From assembly GCF_022581195.2 (NCBI RefSeq), contig NC_061463.1:9486001-9550000 (forward strand): 64,000 bases of DNA. Direction: 5' to 3'. The first letter of the stretch is position 1; every line of letters begins with the position of its first letter. The stretch is from Helicoverpa zea. Its lineage: Eukaryota > Arthropoda > Insecta > Lepidoptera > Noctuidae. Shown one piece after another: positions 13,205-23,312 of this stretch. The notes under the pieces are model-generated. The model made no database searches and had not been told where the DNA came from. It saw only the letters and a list, made by a program, of their open reading frames with translations. Position numbers and translations under genes: made by a program.

Positions 13205-16200
13205 ACCTGCACACTAAGATACAAAACACGTCATATATACTGACTTTATTTATTAATATCATCAAATCTACAAGGATTTAACAGATATAGAAGAACAAAA
13301 CCTACCAATATTAACAATATAAAAAAAAACAGAGATATACTCTGAATGCTAACTAAAAGGATCATATTCGTGGGAAATGAGATCAGCAAAAAAACAAACA
13401 TTAACCTTCAACACAGCTGATCATAAAAAATAATCATTATTATGCATTACACAAGAGAGATTACAAAAAGTAAAAGTAACACCTTCGCAAGTGTAACATA
13501 AGAAAAAATACGCATGCATAAGTTAAGAGAATGATACAGAATATTATTCTAGTTTGCGAAAAGAAACGAACAATAAGACGAACACTAAATTCGAAAGATT
13601 AAGAAATGCTGATAGAACAATCTTTCTTTATCTGCTTTTTAAAATTCACATTTAATCTCGGAGACCTAAGAATTTGCAAATTCTTGCTAGTGTATCTTTC
13701 TTGCAAAGGCTTTCTTGAAAAGAGATAACGCAATGAATTTGTTTATAATTGTGGCAGAGTCGGTGGTTCGCTATTTACGCATTGATCATAAATAATTTGG
13801 TAGGAGCTTTAAGCGAAAGCGTAATTTATGAAAATTGAGGTACAATATAATAGGAGGGATCAACGTCAGACAAAATGCAATTAATTTCGTGTTCAGCTCA
13901 TGTGCGATGGATTGTATCAAAATATGAACATTTATTGCGGCTGTTTTTAGCACAATTTAAGCCTGAGTATCAGTGGTAATGATGAACGATAGTCAAATGA
14001 AATATCAGGCAGACTGACCATGTCAGCAAAAACACGGTCTACTATATCCATATTTATTTCAATAAAAGGATAAATCATAAGAGTTCGGGTTTAAACTGCC
14101 AAACTCCACAACGTGCAGTAGTAGTGGTTTTCGCAGATGAAAAACCACTAGATCATCGAGGTAAATTCTAATCATTTTACCATCAATATACACGGATTTA
14201 ACGCAAAAACAAATAGAAAGCAATATCGACATGTAGTCAGTCATGCACCAATTAAACAACATGAACTAGAGCAAAATCCATGAAAGTTAAAGTCTATACT
14301 TAGCCAACCCGTTAAGGGGGCGACAGAATCAGTGCGAAATAACGATACATCAATTAAAGACAGGCTACCAACATGTCTAACCAAGCGAATACAAAATAAA
14401 ATCACGCAACGGACTAACAACTACGGTATTTGATTAAAATATTTGCGGTGACAGTCTAACGTGACGAATGTGGGAATCGGAATGCATTATTTGGACGTGA
14501 ATGTGATGCGCCGATCTCACGGATCGTTGGAAGGTGTAAAAATATAAGAAGCACACGGCAACTTGTTCGTGTATTCTGCCAGGCAGTTTCGTAATATACT
14601 CATAATCAATATTGCTGTTATCTTGGTAACACAACTAATTAATCATCTGTCTAGACACTTAATATTGAGTGCCAAGTATGATGACCTGTGTTGGATCTTT
14701 AACACAAGAAAACTTGAATTGTTTTTTGTACTGTTCCTCAATAGCCGAACAAAGTTTACTTCATTACGTTCCCCTCTTATTACATGCTTTACCTAGGTCT
14801 CACTTAGGCTCCGTGCTCCAACTAAGACCCCTTACCAAATGGAAAACTCCACACAGAATCAATCCTTACAATTCTCATCCTGCAACTTCTAAGACGTTGA
14901 GGCAAAATACTGATACTCAGATGTAGTATTCCCTACCAAGGATCACAATCCCTTTGAGAGTGAACAAGGCAATATTTCATACATTTTGTATTGCCGTCAA
15001 CTGACAACAGACGGATTAGAGTGTATCAAGCTATTGTGCAATTCCTTTTCTTATTTCCAGTGATGCAGTACCAAGTTTTCTATGTCTATAGTACGAGTAA
15101 TAGGGAGACATTATATGAAGCGGATTTTTAATTTAGAATCCACGCTGGAAAATATTTATTTAGGCATATTCTACTGACCTTGAAACTTGAATGAAAATTC
15201 GTATTATATAATCAATACACAAACATTATTGTTGCAACATTGTACATACTTCTAGGGATCATTTTTAAGCAGCGTTCATCTTCTGTTATTCATACATTTG
15301 TTGGTAAATATTTTTCTTTATAAATAATATTGACTACAGATTCATGCATGAAAACAAACAAAAACAGCAGTGCAACTTAGTCTTGTAAGAAGTCAATTCA
15401 GAAACATGGCGAAGCCACCAATTTCCATACAAGTTACCAAGTACTTACTAAGGTAATGATTATGGATCCCAGTTGCATTTAGATGGATAACCATTACTTA
15501 AGCTAGCTTTAACAGATAAATATTAGCACTTGCTTCATTAATACAAACTCACGTGAGAAGGTGTACTTCGAGACATTTGATAGATTCAAGTCACTAAGAT
15601 ATTTGCGAGTCATTAGCTGGAGCATCTAAATGGCTAATTATATATTTAGCAAGGACGAGTATGTCAGTCGGAGCAATGCGTCGTTATCCTAATTGAGTTG
15701 AGTGCAGACTGACATATCCTGACACATCTATTGCTAAATGTAAATCTATGTGTTGGTTTCGAACTCGTACAGGAATGAGAAGTAAATAAGATTCTGCCAC
15801 CGTCTGGTGACCGGCTCACTTTTACTAAAATAAGGTGTAGCTGAGTAAAAAAAAAATAAAAGGTTGAGATACCATTTTACAACCATAAGATGCCTTTTGG
15901 ACAAATCGGCGATTTAACAACTGCAAAGTAGGACAATTATATATGAACACAAAGCTAGTTTTCAATATTGAATCCTCAAACGAAACGCTACATATCGTTG
16001 CAAGTAAAAGGCCGTATACTTAACCATCGTAACCAAATAAGAATTGATCTCGCAATGGGGTGACGAGGTCGCCGGCATGTCAGGACTTGCAGACATCACA
16101 ATACAATCGATTAACACTGGAGGCGCTACCAAAATTGGCGTTGTTTCACTCAACCGGCTTATCAAGACACTTCTTAATTTACGTAACACGCCAAAAACGA

Positions 16201-17150
16201 CCTTATTATCATATGGAATAAGACATAAGAATGTTAGCGACAGGCGTTTTTGCGCCGGTCGAAAGTCACCATTTAAGGTCGATGGTGCATTCGGTAGCGT
16301 GGGAGGCCATGTAATGAAATTACCTACAATACTTTAAAAGTTTATTTTTTACCATGCTTACTTAAGAAATTACGATTCCGAATCAAGGCGTTCAAGTACC
16401 GAACAATGGTGATGGTCTGTCAGAATTTTAACCGCAAAAAAAACTGAAAATACTCAATCGCTTTATCGATATAAGAAATCTTATATAACATTATAACTCA
16501 CAGAATATCTGACGCAATTTATCGTAATTTCTTTGAATAAATTCATTTCAAAAGAAAACAAACTTGAGCACGCCACTGAAAGTTTTCAGGAACGAGTAAC
16601 TTTTCAACATTATTTAGAGCAGGAAAAAAAAAACAAATTATATATTTTCCTGGAAAATGTTGCGACATTTTTAAGCATTATTCTTATATGTCCTCAAACA
16701 TTTTGTATTCAATAGAATTGTACCCTTGAACTTCTAGGCTTCGGTAAACAAACAATAGAAAAAGTTACAATGACCTAAACAGATGTTTATTTTTCATCTA
16801 TCCAAAAAAAGGAACTATAACCAGACAATGGCATAGTATTCAAGTCTCCCAGCTAAAACACCGGTTTCCTCGCAAGCTCGTTTATCTAGGCCTCGTCACC
16901 CATTTATGGTGGTCAAATGAAGCGTCGATAATTTACATGTAATTTCACGACAACGCCATAAGCAGCCATAGGTACTTGACCCGATTGCCAAGTTGCATTC
17001 GAGACGACTATGTTCATGTAGGGGACAGCAAGAGGTCTAGAATGATTGAATGTAAGCTGTGGAACTGTGAACTCTTTGATTTGTGAACGAGGGCCTGAAT
17101 GGAAATTCTAAATGTGAATTATTGTTATTTGAGATCTACTCGTATCTAAG
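13205..17150. other. Intron 2 of gene A, middle part
   Basis: AT-rich; no supported exon or complete repeat. ORFs of 60-100 codons occur (for example 16044-16337) but show no recognisable protein and no splice signals that would join them to gene A. Confidence 0.55.
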
Positions 17151-17250
17151 TCATCATCATCTCCCGAGACTTTTCCCAACTGTGTTGGGGTTGGCTTAAA
17201 GTCTAACCGGGTGCGGCTGAGTACCAGTGTTTTACAAGGAGCGACTGAAA
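17151..17250 (+). repeat. Dispersed lepidopteran repeat, copy 1
   Basis: Contains TTTTCCCAACTGTGTTGGGG, then GGCTTAAAGTCTAACCGGGT and GTACCAGTGTTTTACAAGGA, then GCGACTG. The same ordered blocks recur at 36681-36815 and 46340-46457, all on the plus strand. I recognise it as a repeat common in moth genomes, often near transcripts. The class (MITE, SINE fragment or LINE 3' end) is not decidable from these partial copies. Confidence 0.8.
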
Positions 17251-19089
17251 AGTACCTAAGTATGAGGAGAAAATATCACTACCACTATGTGTCTAAAATA
17301 CATGAGCAGCCAAAACAAGCGATACACCAGCCTTGGGTTACACCACTCCATGAGTAAAAATAAAAAAAATATCGACAAATACAAAGCAAGAATTTATTCA
17401 AAGAAGGGCCTTAAATTAACACATACTTTCCATCGATTTCCGATCACGTATAATCATACCATAAACGTTTTAAGACATAATAATGGTAATTTCAAGCAAT
17501 AAGGAAAGCTTCGGACACTTTACAAACATTTTGCAGTGAAAAAACAGGCTTCCAAGTAAATACGGCAATTACATAATACGGCCAAGTGGGCCTTGGGTGT
17601 AACGAGAAAGAATAAATAAGAATTAATATGATAGTCACGTTTTTTTATGATGATTATCATGCTGATAATCGAAGGCAGAGGTGAAGGTTTCTGGATATTA
17701 TGGCCATTTTTTACGCTATGACTTGGTGGGTGCAGTTCTGGGCAATTAACTTGTTGGGTCTTTATATAGATGGTTCATTGATGTCATTTTGTAGGTAAGG
17801 AAGGAGAGCTGGGCTGCGTGTACTTTGATCAAATTAGTTGAAATGACCAGAATTATTAAAACTTAAAACTCTTTCCTCATTGTATAACTTAATAAAGGTA
17901 ACAACCAAAATGTTATCAGAAATAAAAACAATCATAACTTTTACTATTTGGCTGTTGAACTGGCAATGCAGAAGTATTTGCGAGACTCGTCTAGACGCAT
18001 TTCTTGCTCAGTACAAAAGGTTAAGTTTTTGTGTCCATAAAGATAAAGTCCAATACAAATTGTACATTTACGACTAGAGCCTGAGTTTCTATGAGGCGTT
18101 AAACACAGCCACTTGAATATGAATTAATAGCTAATGAGATGTTATAATTATACCGCTATATAACATCCTCCCAAGACAGGTTTGTAAAATATCAAAACGC
18201 GATCTAGAAACGAATAGTTAAAGTATGATAGATAAGATAATAATTCTCAAGGTTTTCTGCGTTTATGGTTAAAAGATGCCGACATTATAAGTGGAACGCT
18301 AACTAGGACAAAAAGCTTATAAATATGTAATTATAATTACTACTTAGATAATAAGAATAAAAAACTGACGTGTAACTAAAACACAGCAAGACATTAATTA
18401 TTGTACATAGTAAGAAGAATACCTATTTACTTAATAAAGATTAGTTTACCTCATCCGAGCAAAGTTGTTTACATCTAAAGAAAACAACAAAATCTACAAG
18501 TTTAAATTAACCGCAACAATTATTAACAGAGCGACTAGATAAGATAAACTGAAGAAATGGTTAAACGGGAAAATCTAGCAATAAAGTTAGTCTGAGAGTC
18601 CGATAAGTAATCAACTGAGTAGAATCTAGATAAACTTGTTACTAGAGAAAGTAACTCAAGCTACTGTATAAAAATACTCAGATAATGAAGATAGTATTAA
18701 TATAAATCATAATCAATCTTTTTCAAAGCTGACGTGCAAATATAATAGATTCGAAAATAAAAGAAGAATAAAAACTGATGGACGTTTGACATGGTGCACA
18801 AAAAGATTCAAGTTCAATGCAGAAAATAAAGTACATAATAGGTTTTTTCAAGACAATATTGCTTGAGGAAGGAATCCTTAAGTGTTATATTAATTTCAAA
18901 TTAATCAAAATTCTTGTGTCTTTTATGCCAGAACAGCAGTAAGAAACTTCCAGAAACTAAACATTGATTAAACGACTTGGGAATAACTTCTGAAAGGCAG
19001 CGGACTAAAATAAATATTAGATCAGAGTCGAGAGAACTTTCCATATCGGATGAGAAAACAAACAAGACGAGATAAAATTATAGATGAAT
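17251..19089. other. Intron 2 of gene A, right part
   Basis: AT-rich; no supported exon. A small perfect hairpin (GATTATCA, three bases, TGATAATC) lies near 17652-17670; nothing suggests a function. Confidence 0.5.
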
Positions 19090-19175
19090 CCTTACTAATA
19101 ATTATAAATGCAAAAGTAACTCTGTCTGTCTGTAGCGCGTTCCCGTTAAATGTACTAAACCGATTTCGATTGGCC
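19090..19175 (+). repeat. Fragment of a widespread arthropod dispersed repeat
   Basis: The stretch begins CTTACTAATAATTATAAATG, continues with CTGTCTGTCTG, and then reads ACTAAACCGATTTCGATTGG. This matches the beginning of a repeat I know from many insect genomes. Only the first part is recognisable; the rest has decayed or is missing. Another fragment with the same (C)TGTCTGT lead is at 34498-34575. Confidence 0.6.
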
Positions 19176-19906
19176 AATCAAGAAAGATAGAAGTTTAAAA
19201 GGTACATAAATTGTCTAGAAGTTTTACAGCCTCTGCTCGGGCATAGTACTTTAACCTCATTGTGGAAATTAGCTCTACTACGATGTAGATGAAAATGCGA
19301 GGAGCAGCCAGTATTGAAGATAATCACAAAAGGTTAATGTACTTAGATAGTAAGACATAGATTGATACTAATTGATAAGATGGATGACTGACAATTGATG
19401 AATGAAGATAATTTCGCACGCAATCAATCTCCTACAACTGCGTCGGTTAAGTATTACATTTTGCATACCGAAGCCTCAAGTACATCACGATGATGACTAT
19501 GCAATGCAACGACATTGAGTAATGTTATAATAAAAACCGCAAATAATATGTGTGAAATGACTAATATTATATTACTTGGAAAATACAATTGAAATGTTAT
19601 AGAGTTGAGTTCGAAAACAATAGTACGATTAGAAACACTGGCTTCTGGTTATATCGTAAGTGCCTTGAACTCAGTGGAATTTTCATAGAATCAGGTACTT
19701 ATGCAAAGATAAACAGCATGGTTTGAAAATCAACAACGTTCTAATCATTGTTACAACAGATTCCAGCTTATATGAGTAAACTTGTCAAGACAATGAAATA
19801 CTTGGCGTAATTACAAGCGTCCCGTACATAAACAAAAACTTAATCTAATCTACATGTCTAATTATAACTATACGCTAAAATAATGAAGCCATCTAGTTCA
19901 ACTTAC

Positions 19907-20876
19907 CGCATCATTGTCACCGTCAATTCCGTTTTCGACCAAGATGTCTTCAAACAATATGTCTGCCTCGCAAGGCGAACACAAGTTGCTGAGCAATTCA
20001 CTGAACCTTTCCACTTTGCGCACACACACAGCCCCTAGTAAGCCTCCTACATCCTCTTTCACTTTTGGCACTACACTATCTTCTACATAAACATCAACAT
20101 TATTAACTTCTATAGCTTTATTATCAGCGGCAGGAATACAACTATTATGACTATATTTAAGCCCATCATCATCCAGAATCTGATCGTTTATCTTAATTTC
20201 AATACCATTCAGGTTTTCAACATCATCAACAACAAGATTATTAAATAAATCGTCGATTTTCTCGTCATCTATACTAGATGTGTCTTTTTCGTTAACAATA
20301 TCGTTAAAAAATTCTTCACTATTGACTCGTAAAGGTTTTTCGTGTTTTCTTTCGTATATCTCACTATTCGTTTTCTTTTCTTCGATTATGGAATTTTTGC
20401 TCCTACTTTCATCTAATTTAGAACTGCGCTTTTCGTCAGCATTCTTTCCTTTAGGACTAGTCACTATAAAATTATTTTTGTCTTTTTCTAAAATATTTTT
20501 ATTAATGGAATGTTTAGTTTTCGTCTTAATAGCACCAATATCTTTATCGAAGCGCGTCGCAGACGCACTTTTAAAGTTTTCTTTCTCATTGCTTTGTCTT
20601 CTATTTGATCTTTTATCTCTATCTAGTAACTTGGAATTTTTAGGTGATTTAGTTTTGGCGTCTTCAAGTAATGACTGTACAGATGAACTTCTATTGGATT
20701 TTCTTGGAGACGGCGAGGAATCAGAAAGATTTGCAGCAGCAGCTCTTAAACGAGAGGTACGCGTCGTTCTAATAGGCACTGAAGTTGAAGCTGTGTTAAG
20801 ATTTAGCTCCGAGGAAGACTTGAGATGAGAAGCAACGTCGTCCGGAGGCGGCTGTTCGGGTGATCTTTTCGGGCGC
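19907..20876 (-). CDS. Gene A coding exon 2 (supervillin-like, disordered N-terminal region)
   Basis: A 970-nt exon with acceptor TTTCAG just above 20876 and donor GTAAGT at 19901-19906. It completes codon 39 from exon 1 and ends in phase 0 after residue 362. The protein is strongly charged and low-complexity: an early Ser/Arg-rich stretch (TRTSRLRAAAANL, SPSPRKSNRSSS), a Lys-rich middle, and an acidic segment (around DDEKIDDLFNNLVVDD). There are no membrane segments. A long, poorly conserved, disordered N-terminus before a folded gelsolin/villin-like C-terminus is what supervillins look like, but the diagnostic C-terminal domains are outside this window. The long plus-strand ORF across 20280-20828 is a shadow of this exon. 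Confidence 0.85.
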
Positions 20877-21007
20877 CTGAAATTAACAACAAAGCACATT
20901 TAAAAAACTGAAAAAAAAAAACAGGGGATATTTCAAAAACTACACTATTTTTAAGGCAATTTAATAAACATAGTGCTGTTAGTTTATTGCTTTACGCTTG
21001 AACTCAC

Positions 21008-21123
21008 CTCTCAGTAACGTTAGCAGAAAATAGCGTCGCTGTTCTGGCCGTGAGCTGTTTTCTTCTCTCCTCCTTATACTTCTGTATCCTGGCCGCACGG
21101 GCCTCGTCCTGCGACTGACTCAT
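21008..21123 (-). CDS. Gene A coding exon 1, start of a probable supervillin-family protein
   Basis: The start codon is at 21121-21123 with a purine at -3. The exon encodes 38 residues plus two bases and ends at a consensus donor (GTGAGT, 21002-21007). Intron 1 is only 131 nt (20877-21007), and the frame joins exactly to exon 2. Residues 7-24 form a basic amphipathic segment (EARAARIQKYKEERRKQL), followed by TARTATLFSANVTERR. Vertebrate supervillin has a very similar RIxxYKxERRxQL motif near its N-terminus, which is my reason for the name. Supervillin is a large actin- and myosin-binding scaffold at the plasma membrane. The identification rests on this one motif plus the general layout; another protein with an ERRxQL helix cannot be excluded. 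Confidence 0.8.
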
Positions 21124-21307
21124 GTCGCCCTCCTTGCGCTCCCGTCGACGTCACGTGCGCCAGTACTTCTCGAACTTTCTATATCCTTGAGTTTTCTTAT
21201 TATAATTAATATAAATCTTGTCTAGCATGGCGGCATTAAGCGCGCTGCAGGGCGGAATAGTTGGCAGTGATGATTATAGACTAAGGCTGGGCAGGCGTTG
21301 AGGTGAC
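21124..21307 (-). other. Gene A 5' UTR exon part, with acceptor
   Basis: Just above 21307 the minus strand reads CTGTTTTCTATTTCCAG, a strong polypyrimidine tract and acceptor. The start codon's exon is therefore probably spliced to an upstream non-coding first exon. The UTR is GC-richer than the flanks. Candidate first-exon donors farther upstream are at 41726-41731 and 47982-47987, both unproven. Confidence 0.55.
21151..21228 (-). promoter_or_regulatory. Upstream ORF in the gene A 5' UTR
   Basis: A 25-codon ORF starts at 21228 in the context GCCGCCATGC, close to the ideal initiation context and better than that of the main start. It encodes MLDKIYINYNKK..., and stops with TGA at 21151, 27 nt before the main ATG. 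Known principle: such uORFs lower main-ORF translation, with reinitiation depending on distance. No peptide function is implied. Confidence 0.5.
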
Positions 21308-22914
21308 CTGGAAATAGAAAACAGAAATTAAGTCACAAACGATTATTAAATTGTTATCATAATAGTGGGTGAGTAATATGAGCGCAGATGTAAGGTCGGG
21401 GGCAAATCGCAGAACACAAACAATGATGTTTAATTTATCGGATCGCAGTTGGTATATTTCGCGCGAACAGACTAGAGGCTTTGTTCCATTGTCATTTCGC
21501 ATCACGTAAGGGAATGTTACACCAGCTAACAATCGTCCTGAAAGTACACTGACGCGTGTTATTGTATCTGTTCTATTGAGAAATAAGACGGTATGTTTCA
21601 GGTAGCGTGAACTTATTACTTTTTATTACAATGTCAACCTTAATGTTTTAATGTAAGTAAACAAACATCTTATCCATTCAAAAACTATCACTAACTTCTG
21701 ATTAATGTAGTATCGCAATGCAAACTTTATGTAGAGCAAATACACATTCCATCTATCTACATCAGCAGCCATCACATCATTTAACTCTATCCAGCAAATT
21801 GTGAATAATCCGATTATTGTCTCATCAAGCCTACTTAGTGTAGTTAACTGGAATCGGTTATCGTTAACGTAACCCTTAACCAATGTTAATTATACTAATA
21901 GCCAATATGGTTGGGCAACCAGTGTTGGGTCGGCCTCGGTATAAATCTCTACCGCAGCGTTCCAATATGACATGCATTTGACATCTAATTACCGTTGATT
22001 GGGTTGCGGTTTGCTAAATGAAGCTTAAGAGGTCTCTGATGTGAAAGGTCTATTTGCGTTACTTATGAAGACTACTTGTGTAACACTAGTTAGTACTAGG
22101 TAATTCTCAGAGTCATTTATTTCAGAGAGAATCTATTTTATGTCTCGAATGGGCAAAGAATCCGATATCTCAAATCAGAAGTATTAATGGCACAGGTAGT
22201 AGTGGATATGGGGAAAGATCCAATTACAGGCAACACAATATTTGACTAAAGTTTCCAAGTGCGCGCATTTCAGGACATGAGGAATCCTCATTGAGGATTA
22301 TGATATTAACAATCATTTGCTTATTTTGCCTCAACATGAAAAACGCAATTATTGAATCATGAATAATGTACATTGTTCGTACGAAATTCGGAATTTCATT
22401 TTAATAATCGTTTTTCCGTGTTTTCTCTGACGATAGGCAGGCAATGCATGGCCACGCTGCGGTTATGTTAATTATTCATGATTCATTAAAATTCGGACAC
22501 ATTTGGAAAATGGCATATATCTCAACGTCTATGACGTAAGCTGCCAGAAATATAAGTTTACCTACCTTCTTATGAATATTTATGTTGTTTATGAGTAGCA
22601 AAAAAGGCTTTTCGAATATAATTTGATATTCTGAGAAGAAAAGTTGGCACGAATAGTTGATTGACACCAATGCATAGAAAAAAGTGCTAAATATAGAAAC
22701 TATTTGGACTTTACTATGAGACGGGGAAAGGAGACTTGACAACGATTTCGGAATAATACTGTAAATTCGAACGAATTCGAAAGTCAAAGAATCAAACCTA
22801 TCTTTAGGAACCCTCCGTTTGGCTTTGTATTACCTAAATCATTGCTGCGATAGTTTCCATAGAAAGCATTACTTGTCCTCGTTTAGGAATATTAACAAAA
22901 TATTTAGACGCTCT
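21308..22914. other. Non-coding stretch upstream of gene A exon 1
   Basis: AT-rich, with no supported exon on either strand. If the acceptor at 21307 is used, this is the 3' end of the first intron of gene A. A small hairpin (AATCCTC/GAGGATT) lies near 22286-22302. Confidence 0.5.
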
Positions 22915-22927
22915 TAATCTCTACAAT
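22915..22927 (+). repeat. 13-bp target-site duplication, left copy
   Basis: TAATCTCTACAAT here is identical to 26309-26321 on the far side of the RTE element. The copies differ immediately outside these 13 bases, so they fix the insertion limits at 22928 and 26308. Confidence 0.9.
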
Positions 22928-23033
22928 ACAGAGACTAGGAAAAGGAGCTAAAGAGGGAGGAAAAATCCGACCTATTTTACTCGCTACAACGACCTTACAA
23001 AAGAAGATTCAAATACTTAAAAACAAGAAAAAG

Positions 23034-23312
23034 ATGAGCCCAGACACCTACATCACTCAAGATTTGTCAAAAGAAGCTCTACTTAAAAAGAAGGAAAAAT
23101 ACCCTAAAAATAAGAAGGAAAATGAAAAAAGAAAGAGATCAGAGACACCTAGCCCCAAAAATAGTAATACAAGAAACCCAAACGATCCGAAAATAATGAA
23201 ACGAGATGCATTTCAGTACATGCGTGAGAGATCGCAATCTCTGTCAGAGAAACATTCACAACAAAACGAAAACACGGACACCGCAAACCGGACAACCACA
23301 ACAAACCAATAA
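23034..23312 (+). CDS. RTE element ORF1, small basic protein
   Basis: 92 codons from the first ATG of the element. The product is very rich in Lys, Arg, Asn and Ser (for example KKKEKYPKNKKENEKRKR), without a recognisable RNA-binding or zinc-knuckle motif. RTE elements commonly have a short or no ORF1 that overlaps ORF2. Its last 107 nt overlap ORF2 in the +1 frame. A nucleic-acid-binding role is inferred only from its charge. Confidence 0.65.
   Translation: MSPDTYITQDLSKEALLKKKEKYPKNKKENEKRKRSETPSPKNSNTRNPNDPKIMKRDAFQYMRERSQSLSEKHSQQNENTDTANRTTTTNQ

Noticed and set aside
13002..13265. ORFs of 87 and 62 codons on opposite strands in the palindrome
   Set aside because: They are mirror images produced by the perfect inverted repeat and have no protein features.
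16044..16337. 97-codon plus ORF
   Set aside because: No recognisable domain, and an overlapping minus ORF of similar length suggests chance openness.
20280..20828. 182-codon plus-strand ORF
   Set aside because: It is the antisense shadow of gene A exon 2, which has correct splice sites and phase; the Ser/Leu/Phe-rich peptide is what antisense of Lys/Glu/Ser-rich coding gives.
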